Below, piece by piece: positions 1 to 6,947 of a DNA stretch of 8,046 nt. Location of the stretch: positions 1-8,046 of the forward strand of contig CAZHUO010000044.1 of the NCBI GenBank assembly GCA_964535715.1. The letters are read 5' to 3'. Under the pieces are notes generated by a model. It worked only from the letters and a program-made list of their open reading frames with translations. It had not been told where the DNA came from and did not search any database. A program made the position numbers and the translations under genes. Position 1 is the first letter of the stretch. Each line of letters starts with the position of its first letter. Origin of the DNA: CAZCCC01 sp964535715. Its GTDB lineage: Bacteria; Patescibacteriota; Patescibacteriia; Buchananbacterales; UBA6539.

Positions 1-69
1 AACGCCCGCCCAAATCTTAACAAAGTGTTGCCAAGGTATTGGATAGAAAACGTACCAAAAGGCAATTAA
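1..69 (+). CDS. Possible C-terminal end of a convergent gene, partial
   Basis: A plus-strand frame is open from the window edge to a TAA at 67-69 and encodes about 22 residues ending in RYWIENVPKGN. The composition is ordinary for a soluble protein. The antisense reading of the same codons is rich in Trp, Tyr and Phe and looks less natural. Its stop and that of the minus-strand metallopeptidase share the tetranucleotide TTAA at 66-69, an arrangement common at convergent gene ends in compact genomes. The tail is too short to identify a family, so no function is offered. The alternative is chance open sequence downstream of the metallopeptidase gene. Confidence 0.4.
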   Translation, partial: NARPNLNKVLPRYWIENVPKGN

Positions 70-1646
70 AAACACATCACATTGCCGTTTGCAGCAATTA
101 TCTGATCAATGGTAACATATGTTTTTTTGCCAAAAATCCTGTTGCCCACTGCCCCGGGAATATCCGGCTCAACTATCATTATCGGATCAACAAATTGCTT
201 AGGTATTAAACCCATTAAATACAAATCAAGATTGCTGTATTGGCGCAGGCCGGAATCAGCCAGCTTTGACAAGCCATTGGTAAAAGTGCCGTCAAAATTA
301 TCAATCCAGCCACTTCCGCCTAACGGAGAGATAAACCCGGCATAATAGCTCCAGTGCTTATAGTCATCAGAGCGCAAAAGCTTATTGCTTATTTTTCCTT
401 TACTGTCGATAAAATTAGTATAGGCCGCCGAGTTATGCAAAATCTCATGCATTACGTAGTTAAGCGTTTCGTTCATTCCTTTTTCAGTTTCAATATTATA
501 TTTATTGACATTTCCCATTATCACAATGCCTTTCAGCTTCCCTGTTCCGCCAAACATATAAGACCAGTCGAAATTAAAGCGGTTGATGCCCGTCCATTTA
601 TTACTGGTTTGGACAAAGCTTGCGATTTCACTGGTATTTTCTGATGGAATTTTAAAATTAGTCCAAATTATTATAAAGTCAAAAACATCCAAGTTTGCAT
701 CATAAAAAGCATTGATCGCCTCATTTTTTACATCAGTGGTTCCATCGGCTTTTTTTTCCAAAAAATATCCGTCATTGGACATAATAACAGTAGGATAGTC
801 AACATTCATTTTCGAAAATCCGCTGGTTGCCCAGCTAAAGCGGTCGGAAATCTGCTTTTTTATTTTTTCGACTTTTTCAACTTCACCGGCATTATATTCT
901 TTGTCTGCCAAAAATATGACTGCCGCTTTCAAATTTTTATTTTCACAGTCCCGCCGATCTTTAATTACTGAGGCGACCGGATTGAAAACATTTTTATCAA
1001 GCCCGATTATCGGCCTTTCGCGCCGATGATAATCATTCTCCGCTTCTATAGCATCTTTAACTTCAAAATTATTGGCTTTTAAATCAGCCAAAGAAAAAAA
1101 CTCCCGGATGATGCTGTTATTTTTATAATAATATTTATCGCCTCCTATTATTTTATACAAAATTCCGTTAGGAATATCTCGCTCGTCTTTAATAGGCTTT
1201 CCAATTTCATAATCGCCAAAAAATACTTCAGGGATATCGACTATTTTTTGATTCCAGCCTTTGCCATAAAGCAATTCCGCCACAATTTCATTTTGTATTT
1301 CCCGCAAAACTCCGCCTTGCTCCAGTGCATAAACTTTTGGGCTAGTCCGCACTTTAGCCAGATATTTTCCCGGCCTAATGGTAATATTTTTTCCCAAAGG
1401 ATAATTTTCCATCAACTTGGCGCTTATCGTAATCACTTTGGAAAAATCATTTCCGTACCAGCTTTGATAAGTTATTTTATTCGGAAACGGGTGGCGCGCG
1501 CCGTAGCTATCAACATAATATATAGTGTCGTATTCGCTTGATTTCACCAGTTCAATAGAAGCTTGGGCTGAAGGCGAATAATAAAAATCGCCAAATAATG
1601 ACAGGCTAAAAATCAAAATAAAAAATGTAATTGTTTTGTTTTTCAT
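66..1646 (-). CDS. Secreted putative zinc metallopeptidase with N-terminal CPR-type repeat region
   Basis: The 526-residue product is predicted to be exported. It has a lysine-containing start, a hydrophobic stretch at about residues 6-19, and an AxA signal-peptidase site at 27-29 (A27-Q-A29). Residues about 32-150 resemble a repeat I know from secreted proteins of Patescibacteria, with the signposts YYVDSYGARHPFP, YPLGKNITIRPG, KVYALEQGGVLREI and a VFFGDYxIG ending. The C-terminal half carries HEILH at 400-404, an HExxH zinc-binding and catalytic motif. It is not followed by the metzincin GxxH. Later conserved-looking elements are HW at 431-432 and LDLYLMGL at 473-480, which may hold the third ligand. 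The protein stops about ten residues after TIDQIIAANG. From memory, related proteins often run further, so a short C-terminal loss is possible. The ATG is chosen because the signal peptide begins there and an extended -10 promoter lies directly upstream. Substrate unknown. Confidence 0.85.
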   Translation of the reverse strand: MKNKTITFFILIFSLSLFGDFYYSPSAQASIELVKSSEYDTIYYVDSYGARHPFPNKITYQSWYGNDFSKVITISAKLMENYPLGKNITIRPGKYLAKVRTSPKVYALEQGGVLREIQNEIVAELLYGKGWNQKIVDIPEVFFGDYEIGKPIKDERDIPNGILYKIIGGDKYYYKNNSIIREFFSLADLKANNFEVKDAIEAENDYHRRERPIIGLDKNVFNPVASVIKDRRDCENKNLKAAVIFLADKEYNAGEVEKVEKIKKQISDRFSWATSGFSKMNVDYPTVIMSNDGYFLEKKADGTTDVKNEAINAFYDANLDVFDFIIIWTNFKIPSENTSEIASFVQTSNKWTGINRFNFDWSYMFGGTGKLKGIVIMGNVNKYNIETEKGMNETLNYVMHEILHNSAAYTNFIDSKGKISNKLLRSDDYKHWSYYAGFISPLGGSGWIDNFDGTFTNGLSKLADSGLRQYSNLDLYLMGLIPKQFVDPIMIVEPDIPGAVGNRIFGKKTYVTIDQIIAANGNVMCF

Positions 1647-1662
1647 TGGAGTAATTATAGCA
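1647..1662 (-). promoter_or_regulatory. Extended -10 promoter, near-leaderless, for the secreted metallopeptidase
   Basis: On the minus strand TGCTATAAT occupies 1654-1662, a perfect -10 hexamer with the TGn extension. The hexamer 17 bp upstream matches the -35 consensus only weakly (about 3 of 6). The expected start point, six to seven bases downstream, falls at about 1647-1648, immediately before the ATG at 1644-1646. The mRNA would therefore be leaderless or nearly so, which fits the lack of a Shine-Dalgarno sequence. Confidence 0.6.
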
Positions 1663-1751
1663 GAAATTAAAAAATAAGAAAATAAATAATTAAGGAGAAA
1701 ATTAGGCTTTAGTTTGTAATTTTTTTAATTTTTTAATTTCTTATATTATAT

Positions 1752-1780
1752 AAAAACCCCGGGCGAAACTTGCCGGGGCT
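1752..1780 (-). terminator. Rho-independent terminator after the 152-residue gene
   Basis: Read on the minus strand, CCCCGGC and GCCCGGGG form a GC-rich stem with one bulged base around a seven-base loop (1757-1778), followed by TTTTTATAT. It begins about 20 bp after the TGA at 1801-1803 and separates that gene from the metallopeptidase gene. The plus-strand side lacks a good T-tract, so it appears to act in one direction. Confidence 0.85.
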
Positions 1781-1800
1781 TTGTAAAAAATAAAGAAATT

Positions 1801-2259
1801 TCAAAAACGTCCAAATGGATCGGCAAAAATTGGTATTTCTATCTCTGTTTCAGTTTCATTTTTATCAGGCAGAAAAAGCTTGGGATTAATCGGAGCAGGC
1901 AGGTCATACCAGTCAATATCACTGCCATCAATTTTAATCAAAAGCTTGCTGATAAAGCCACTAATAAGCTCCGAAACACCCATTTTTCTTTTTATTTTTC
2001 CAAGCCACACATAACCGAGTTCATAACGCTCCCATTCTTTTGGGATAATTTTTTCCATTCCGCCGGCCCGATTGGTAGCTTGCATTGATGGTATATAAGT
2101 GTTTGTCCGAAACAAAATTCCGCACTTGTGATTGCTTAAAAGAACAACAATCATTCCATTGGCAATCTCTGTCGCTGATTGAATAGCCAAATTATACTTG
2201 GCTATTGAAAATCTGAGCAAATAAAGGGCAAATTCTACACCAGACATATTTCTTTCCAT
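1801..2259 (-). CDS. Hypothetical protein, 152 residues, family not recognised
   Basis: I do not recognise this protein. It has no signal peptide and no convincing transmembrane segment. The N-terminal half looks like a mixed alpha/beta domain (helix VEFALYLLRFSIAKYNLAIQ, strand MIVVLLSN, strand CGILFRT). A basic stretch, LGKIKRKMG, lies mid-protein. The tail is rich in Pro and acidic residues (KNETETEIEIP) and ends in FADPFGRF. The start is taken as the ATG at 2257-2259 because AGGAG lies eight bases upstream (2268-2272), the only clear Shine-Dalgarno site in the window. A TTG at 2296-2298 would add 13 residues in frame, with weaker initiation signals. The gene looks monocistronic: a terminator follows it, and the upstream kinase operon ends in its own terminator. 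It is probably soluble and cytoplasmic. Confidence 0.75.
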   Translation of the reverse strand: MERNMSGVEFALYLLRFSIAKYNLAIQSATEIANGMIVVLLSNHKCGILFRTNTYIPSMQATNRAGGMEKIIPKEWERYELGYVWLGKIKRKMGVSELISGFISKLLIKIDGSDIDWYDLPAPINPKLFLPDKNETETEIEIPIFADPFGRF

Positions 2260-2267
2260 TTTATATT

Positions 2268-2272
2268 CTCCT
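2268..2272 (-). promoter_or_regulatory. Shine-Dalgarno site deciding the start of the 152-residue gene
   Basis: AGGAG on the minus strand sits eight bases before the ATG at 2257-2259. It is the only canonical ribosome-binding site I see before a minus-strand gene here. It favours this ATG over the upstream in-frame TTG at 2296-2298. Confidence 0.7.
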
Positions 2273-2327
2273 GGTTGGTTTTTCTGCTGGTTTTTCAAAT
2301 TAACTGACCTGTTTTAAATCTTGGCAC

Positions 2328-2346
2328 ATTATAAATTCTGTGTCAA
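2328..2346 (-). promoter_or_regulatory. Possible promoter of the 152-residue gene
   Basis: A perfect TATAAT lies at 2328-2333 and a perfect TTGACA at 2341-2346 on the minus strand, but only 7 bp separate them, too close to be one sigma-70 promoter. TATAAT alone would give a leader of about 60 bases to the ATG. TTGACA used with CAAGAT 17 bp downstream is the alternative. Some promoter is expected here, because the preceding operon ends in a terminator at 2389-2411. Confidence 0.35.
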
Positions 2347-2388
2347 TAAGCCATTCCTCACATTTATTTTCTTATTTTATTGATATAC

Positions 2389-2411
2389 AAAAAACCAAAG
2401 CTTAGCCTTGG
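2389..2411 (-). terminator. Rho-independent terminator of the kinase operon
   Basis: On the minus strand CCAAGGC, loop TAA, GCTTTGG form a 7-bp stem with one G-U pair (2395-2411), followed by six T residues (2389-2394). It lies about 134 bp after the kinase stop. The stretch 2412-2544 between them has no supportable ORF. It holds only a weak AAATC-CTT-GATTT hairpin with a T-run, possibly a secondary termination point. Confidence 0.65.
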
Positions 2412-2544
2412 CTTATTTTAAAACACACTATTTTTCAGCAATGTAAAGCGAGAAAAAAATCAAGGATTTCGTCTTTTATATTTTAATTAAGGTGCAAGAC
2501 TCCACAATCAATACCCTTTATTTTTTTCCGTCTTATTTACCGCT

Positions 2545-4782
2545 TTAATTTTTTTTAATTTCTTTTTCCAAAATTAAATTGTTTATCGGCAAAGAAAAAC
2601 AAAATTTAGAACCTTTGTCTTTACCTTCGCTTTCCGCCCAGACTTTTCCGTGATGCGAATCAATAATCATTTTGGCAACATAAAGCCCAAGACCCACTCC
2701 TTCGGTATGGAGGCGGAAACTGTCTTTGCCCCGGGAAAATTTTTGAAAAAGATAAGGCCGGATGTCTTCTGAAATTCCTTTGCCGGTATCCTCAACGTAA
2801 AAGGTAACAGCGCCTTTGGGCTCAGCAGCCAAACTGACATTTATTTTACCTTTTAACGTATATTTAATTGCATTATCAACAAAATTCATCATTACTTCAT
2901 GAATCTTATTCGGATCAGCAATTACTTTTGGCAATTTTTTCTTTGGAACATGAAAAAATAATTTCAATTTCTTGTCTTTAGCATTTTTTTTCATATTATC
3001 AACTACCGTTTTTGCCAAATCATCGAGTTGAACTTGATTCCAGTCGAATTTCTGCCGACCCGATTCAATTCGGGAAATATCCAAAAGATTTTCTACCAAT
3101 CCGATAAGCCTTTCGTTAGAAAGATAGACTTTTTCCAAATGTTTCATAACAACAGGAGAAATTTCGCCAAACGATCCTTCGCGCATCATTGAAATGTAAC
3201 CCTTAATTACAGTCAAAGGCGTGCGCAGCTGATGTGAGGCGATAGAAATGAATTCCGACTTGGCTTCGTCTAGCTGCATGAGCTCTTCATTGGCTTTGCG
3301 CAATTCAGCAGTTTTTTCCTTAACCTGTTCTTCCATCTTTCCGGAAAAATCTTTCAGCTCGTCATAAAGACGGGCATTTTCAATGGCAATTGCGGCCTGG
3401 CCTCCGATAATTCTTAATGTTTTTAAATCCTGATAATTGTAAGGATCGCCGGATTTTTTATTTCCCAAAGCAATAATGCCGATTAGCTGTTCTTTAACAT
3501 ATAGCGGAATGATCAAAGCGATGTCTTGTTCATAAATCTTTACGAGCAATCCCGGGTTAGCCGGCTTGAATTCGCCGTTTTCAAAACGAGTTTTCATTTC
3601 ATCAATCACCAGCATGCCTCCAAGCAGTTTCAGCTCCTTATATAAAGCTTGCACCGCTCCGGGAAAGCCAACTAGTCCTTCGGCAGCACCGGGCTTGAAA
3701 TCTTTTTTATAGGCAATTTCCAAATTTTTATTTTTATTTAATAGTGCAATGCCGATTTTTTGGGCATGAAAAGCTTCGTCAAGCGTCGCACAGATTGATG
3801 TTAAAAGATGCTCAATATCAAGAATGGAAGAAGCAACATCGGTTATTTGGTTTAAAAGCTGTTCGGGGTTATAAGTTTTTTTGTAAAGGAAGCGGTTGGT
3901 TAGTTTTTCAATAACTTTTCTCAAAGGTCCATAACCGGCAACAACTAGAATGGCGACGATAATGCTGATAATAATATTTGACGTGTTATCATCAATTCCA
4001 ATCCATCGTTCAAAAATTATTCCAATATAAACCGAAAAAACAGCATAAACAGATGTTAATATTACAATTATAAAACCAAAAGTGATTGTTCTAATAACAA
4101 CTAATCTTATATCCATTAATCGATAACGGGTAATGGCATACGCAATAAATAATACCATTATAATAGTCCCTGTTGGCCCCACCCAATTGTAAGCTGTTGT
4201 GTAAAAAAATAGCAATAAATTAGTAATTACGGCAATAGTGGTAGATATTATTGTCCCTAAAAATAAATACAAAAGTTGAAGTCTTGCAACGCCGGTTGAT
4301 TTTTTAAATTTTAAAATTAAATTAATGAAAGCCCAACCCATGAATAGAAAGGTAACGGCAGAATGGACATAATAACCCCAACCAACCTTAACATCTATTT
4401 GACCGCCACCATGGAAAATAGCTTCTGCAATAATAGAGCGGGGAATTATTGTAGTTATAAAAACAACAATAGGTGTTATAAATAAAATTGTTTTAACTAA
4501 TTTATTATTAGGAAATTTACCAAACGGGAAAAAGAAAGAAAAATACAGAAAAAATATGATTGTAAAAGAAACTGCAAAATATACAAACTGGCCCCAAAAA
4601 TAAACCGTGACTGGTGTTGCCATTCTAAAAAGGGCTATGCCAAAACACCAAGCAGAAATGGAAAAAATTGTAATGGCAAAAAAAACATTGATTTTGCTTC
4701 TTTTGTTCCTCAGATAAACAAAAAAAGATAATAATAGATTAATTGCTCCCACTACAAATAATATTATATTGCTATAATGCAT
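2545..4782 (-). CDS. Membrane sensor histidine kinase: 7TM sensor, two further TM helices, GAF, HisKA, HATPase_c
   Basis: The 745-residue protein senses an unknown ligand at the membrane and autophosphorylates. Residues about 1-225 form a seven-helix sensor of the type found at the N-terminus of many histidine kinases, ending in AYAITRYRLMDIRL. Two more membrane helices follow (about 230-295), then a GAF domain (about 315-470) and a short coiled coil. HisKA carries the phospho-acceptor H517 in SHQLRTP. The ATPase domain has N633 and D636-N637 (N box), D665-TGKG (G1), FQKFSRG (F box) and G695-VGLG (G2). All catalytic boxes are intact. The ATG overlaps the end of the acyltransferase gene by 11 bp and lacks a Shine-Dalgarno site, which suggests translational coupling. 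No receiver-domain protein is in the window, so the phosphorylation target is unknown. The base composition is more AT-rich in the membrane half than in the kinase half. Confidence 0.93.
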   Translation of the reverse strand: MHYSNIILFVVGAINLLLSFFVYLRNKRSKINVFFAITIFSISAWCFGIALFRMATPVTVYFWGQFVYFAVSFTIIFFLYFSFFFPFGKFPNNKLVKTILFITPIVVFITTIIPRSIIAEAIFHGGGQIDVKVGWGYYVHSAVTFLFMGWAFINLILKFKKSTGVARLQLLYLFLGTIISTTIAVITNLLLFFYTTAYNWVGPTGTIIMVLFIAYAITRYRLMDIRLVVIRTITFGFIIVILTSVYAVFSVYIGIIFERWIGIDDNTSNIIISIIVAILVVAGYGPLRKVIEKLTNRFLYKKTYNPEQLLNQITDVASSILDIEHLLTSICATLDEAFHAQKIGIALLNKNKNLEIAYKKDFKPGAAEGLVGFPGAVQALYKELKLLGGMLVIDEMKTRFENGEFKPANPGLLVKIYEQDIALIIPLYVKEQLIGIIALGNKKSGDPYNYQDLKTLRIIGGQAAIAIENARLYDELKDFSGKMEEQVKEKTAELRKANEELMQLDEAKSEFISIASHQLRTPLTVIKGYISMMREGSFGEISPVVMKHLEKVYLSNERLIGLVENLLDISRIESGRQKFDWNQVQLDDLAKTVVDNMKKNAKDKKLKLFFHVPKKKLPKVIADPNKIHEVMMNFVDNAIKYTLKGKINVSLAAEPKGAVTFYVEDTGKGISEDIRPYLFQKFSRGKDSFRLHTEGVGLGLYVAKMIIDSHHGKVWAESEGKDKGSKFCFSLPINNLILEKEIKKN

Positions 4783-5509
4783 TTATTTTTTGTAAAAATT
4801 TAAATAGTAATTGATTTTTAAAGAATATTTTATTTGAATTTTTTTTTCTAAAAAAAATTTTTTTTCCAAAAATTTTATCAAAGTAAGGCACAATTTCTGC
4901 AGTTAAATAATATATCGGCCAAACTAGATCTGTATTATCATTAAAATATTTATTGAGTATCCCTTTATTATAAACTTGCCGAAAATTTTTGATTGAGTAA
5001 AAAGGAAAGTCTAACTTATTGAGTTTAACTTTTAAGGAATCCTTTATAAAAGAATAGCCTCCATTAATATTATTTTCTAAAGCATAAACCATTATGACAG
5101 ATAAAAGACCAAGCATGACTAAATGACGAGGTAAAAAAACTTTTTTATCGTAGTGTTCAACAATTAACCTGCTAAGTTCAGCGCGCTGATTTCGTGGTAT
5201 TTTTGATATTTCTAAGGGTTCCTGAAAATTGAAACAATCTTTTTCGGTAGGCAGATATTCAGCTTGAATTAACCTTACCGTCCCGATTATTCTATTGTCT
5301 ATTTTGGCAATAAAATAGATACTTCGACCATTATCATATTCATCAACATCTCTACCTTCAATATTTTCAATGATATAATTATGCTTTAAATAAACTCTAT
5401 ACCTAAATTTATACATCTCCTCAAGTTCTTTATCATTATCCGGCAAACCAAAATAAATCGTTTTATCTTTATTACCTACCTTTAAGACAATCTCTTTTAA
5501 TACCTTCAT
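4772..5509 (-). CDS. Acyltransferase of the LuxI/FeeM-like GNAT fold (putative N-acyl signal synthase)
   Basis: The 245-residue protein carries the conserved positions of acyl-homoserine-lactone synthases and related N-acyl-amino-acid synthases in the right order: FRYRVY (R36/R38, Y40), DVDEYD (D56, D59), GTVRL (R79) and AELSRL (E111, R114). A later segment, MVYALENNINGGYSFIKDSLKVKL... FPFYSI, matches the second half of that fold. The tryptophan usual near EsaI position 34 appears to be replaced by tyrosine (Y45). In the family such enzymes join an acyl chain, usually from acyl-ACP, to an amino-acid-derived acceptor. Here both substrates are unknown. It is somewhat longer than typical LuxI proteins (190-230 residues), with a basic, Phe-rich C-terminus. 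It starts 2 bp after the methyltransferase stop and overlaps the kinase start by 11 bp. Exosortase-associated acyltransferases share the fold and are the main alternative. I see no exosortase or PEP-CTERM gene nearby. Confidence 0.75.
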   Translation of the reverse strand: MKVLKEIVLKVGNKDKTIYFGLPDNDKELEEMYKFRYRVYLKHNYIIENIEGRDVDEYDNGRSIYFIAKIDNRIIGTVRLIQAEYLPTEKDCFNFQEPLEISKIPRNQRAELSRLIVEHYDKKVFLPRHLVMLGLLSVIMVYALENNINGGYSFIKDSLKVKLNKLDFPFYSIKNFRQVYNKGILNKYFNDNTDLVWPIYYLTAEIVPYFDKIFGKKIFFRKKNSNKIFFKNQLLFKFLQKINAL

Positions 5510-5511
5510 GA

Positions 5512-6216
5512 TTATTTTGGCTTAATTGCTGAATTCAATATTGCTTGACCGGCATACACTGACATGCTGTCTGATAATTCAACGAAACCATTCTCGAGAA
5601 GTAGCTCCCTTTGTTCATTTTTCTTAATCAAATGACCCTGGCCTTCATTATTTTTAATTTTAGAATTGTAGTAAAACATCTTAATCGTCGGAACTAACAT
5701 TTTGACAGCTTTAATCAACACCCTCCAAAAACCTATCTTTTTAATATCTTTTATAAAATGATCTTTGTAAATATTCAACGGGCTCCAGCCTTCCCGAACA
5801 TTTGAAATTACAATTTTACCGCCCGGCTTTAATACCCTGTAAAATTCCTTAAAAACCTGTCCTCTGTCTCCAGGAGCTAAAGTATAAATTACATTATTAG
5901 ATGCTAATTTATCAAAATAATTGTCAGAAAACGGCAGTGGCTTTATTAAATCATGAACAGTTACCTCAATATCTGAATTTTTTTTCTTAAGCAATTCTAA
6001 ACCTTCTTTACTATTATCCAATGCAACGACTTGCGCCCCAGCCTGCTTTAATCCTACTGCGAGATTACCAGTACCAGCTCCGGCATCTAAAACTAAATTA
6101 CCTGATTTAACATTTAGTTCTTTTATGATTTGCCCCATTAATTCCTGATAAGGGATAACTATATTTAAGATATCATATGTTTTAAAATATTTACTCCAAA
6201 ATTTACAATCTATCAT
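5512..6216 (-). CDS. Class I SAM-dependent methyltransferase (Methyltransf_11/UbiE-like)
   Basis: The 234-residue protein has the class I methyltransferase core. The glycine-rich SAM-binding motif VLDAGAGTGN lies at 42-51, and the acidic residue closing strand 2 is D67 in ALDNS. The post-motif stretch is HDLIKPLPFSDNYFD, and the helix-strand motif YRVLKPGGKIVISN is typical of Methyltransf_11. The C-terminal third (about residues 150-234) is a basic helical region that probably forms the acceptor-binding cap; it has no recognisable specificity motif. There is no signal peptide or membrane segment, so it is cytoplasmic. It lies 7 bp after the second membrane gene and 2 bp before the acyltransferase gene, with no Shine-Dalgarno site. 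Its place beside a LuxI-fold enzyme and a sensor kinase suggests it may methylate a signal precursor or product. That is inference; lipid or small-metabolite methylation is equally compatible with the sequence. Confidence 0.88.
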   Translation of the reverse strand: MIDCKFWSKYFKTYDILNIVIPYQELMGQIIKELNVKSGNLVLDAGAGTGNLAVGLKQAGAQVVALDNSKEGLELLKKKNSDIEVTVHDLIKPLPFSDNYFDKLASNNVIYTLAPGDRGQVFKEFYRVLKPGGKIVISNVREGWSPLNIYKDHFIKDIKKIGFWRVLIKAVKMLVPTIKMFYYNSKIKNNEGQGHLIKKNEQRELLLENGFVELSDSMSVYAGQAILNSAIKPK

Positions 6217-6223
6217 AAAAAAT

Positions 6224-6916
6224 TTATGTTCTTATTTTAATTTTTATTTCATCAAAAAATATCCCGTAAGTAACTAGAATTGGATATAACCAGACAAAAA
6301 ATTGACCAAAAGGATAAATACCTAAAGTTTGGGGCAAAAAATTAGTGCACGCACCTCCAAAACCAATAAATGAGGCGATAAGAATATAAAAAGTCTTTCT
6401 TTTAATTACACCATCTGATTTTTTGTACCCCATATATAGAAAACAGATTGAGGCTATGATATAAACAATAAAGTATAAAAGATAAAAGAAATAAAATTGT
6501 CCGTCATCAGCCCAAGTTGCAAATCCTAATTTAGAAGATGCACTCGGCACAATTAGATCTGAAAAACTGAGAATAGCGAAGATAAAAGCTAAAAAATATC
6601 CAATAAATACAAAAAATTTAGTCTTTATATTGTTACCGTATAAATAAAATAAAAAAGCCAAAACAAAATGGCAGAAAAACACCGGAACAAAAGAAGCACT
6701 TATGTGTAATAGGCGAGAATAAAATATCCCAGCTACTTCAGTTTTACTAAGTATTACAAGCAATAGTCCAAGCCCCCAAACAGTCACCGCCATACTTGTT
6801 AAAAACCATAAATGAACAACTTTTGCCTTTGGATTCCGCCATAAACTGAAAACTCCAAGGCTGAAAGCAAAAATGGCTAATAGGGAAGTGGTAATAACTA
6901 TTAAATTACTCAACAT
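6224..6916 (-). CDS. Stand-alone seven-helix sensor-type membrane protein (7TM-B), kinase-less paralogue
   Basis: Starting at the ATG at 6914-6916, the product is 230 residues and almost entirely membrane-embedded, with about seven hydrophobic helices. It shares the layout of the sensor region of the downstream kinase. A first helix is followed by a basic loop with RNPKAK, then the second helix contains VWGLGLL. A charged loop KKSDGVIKRKT precedes helix six, and the protein ends YGIFFDEIKIKIRT, aligning with the kinase's YAITRYRLMDIRLVVIR. It has no kinase, GAF or output domain. An in-frame TTG at 6938-6940 would add eight residues; the ATG fits the paralogues better, placing NPKAK near residue 28 as they do. 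Just upstream is a 12-codon ORF that mimics the start of the neighbouring paralogue. Possible roles are receptor subunit, decoy or ligand handling; none can be chosen from sequence. Confidence 0.8.
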   Translation of the reverse strand: MLSNLIVITTSLLAIFAFSLGVFSLWRNPKAKVVHLWFLTSMAVTVWGLGLLLVILSKTEVAGIFYSRLLHISASFVPVFFCHFVLAFLFYLYGNNIKTKFFVFIGYFLAFIFAILSFSDLIVPSASSKLGFATWADDGQFYFFYLLYFIVYIIASICFLYMGYKKSDGVIKRKTFYILIASFIGFGGACTNFLPQTLGIYPFGQFFVWLYPILVTYGIFFDEIKIKIRT

Positions 6917-6945
6917 AAAATTAACCCAATATTTCTCCAATGCAT
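6910..6945 (-). other. 12-codon mini-ORF resembling a duplicated 7TM gene start
   Basis: ATG at 6943-6945, two bases after the 7TM-A stop, opens a reading frame for MHWRNIGLILC and then TGA. The first residues of 7TM-A are MHWTNIGLIFV, identical at eight of eleven positions, and the DNA is also similar. The TGA at 6910-6912 and the chosen ATG of 7TM-B interlock as ATGTTGA, a layout suited to termination-reinitiation. It could be a relic of gene duplication with a frame change, or a short coupling peptide. Confidence 0.5.
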
Positions 6946-6947
6946 AA

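Noticed and set aside
1..80. An alternative minus-strand frame stays open from about 80 to the window edge and could extend the metallopeptidase by frameshift.
   Set aside because: The translated tail is implausibly rich in Trp, Tyr and Phe, and it is the exact antisense register of a more natural plus-strand frame.
109..644. Plus-strand ORFs of 78 and 96 codons.
   Set aside because: They lie wholly opposite the metallopeptidase gene, have no recognisable domains, and are shadows of it.
1248..1541. Plus-strand ORF of 97 codons.
   Set aside because: It is antisense to the repeat region of the secreted protein, with no domain or ribosome-binding support.
2260..2298. TTG start at 2296-2298, giving a 165-residue version of the hypothetical protein.
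   Set aside because: The downstream ATG has AGGAG at ideal spacing. The TTG has only a weak AGGT upstream, and the added residues are low-complexity and polar.
4121..4136. TAACGGGTAA inside the kinase gene as another copy of the repeat arm.
   Set aside because: It lacks one G and the flanking TTTCTAA, and it lies in well-supported coding sequence, so the match is likely chance.
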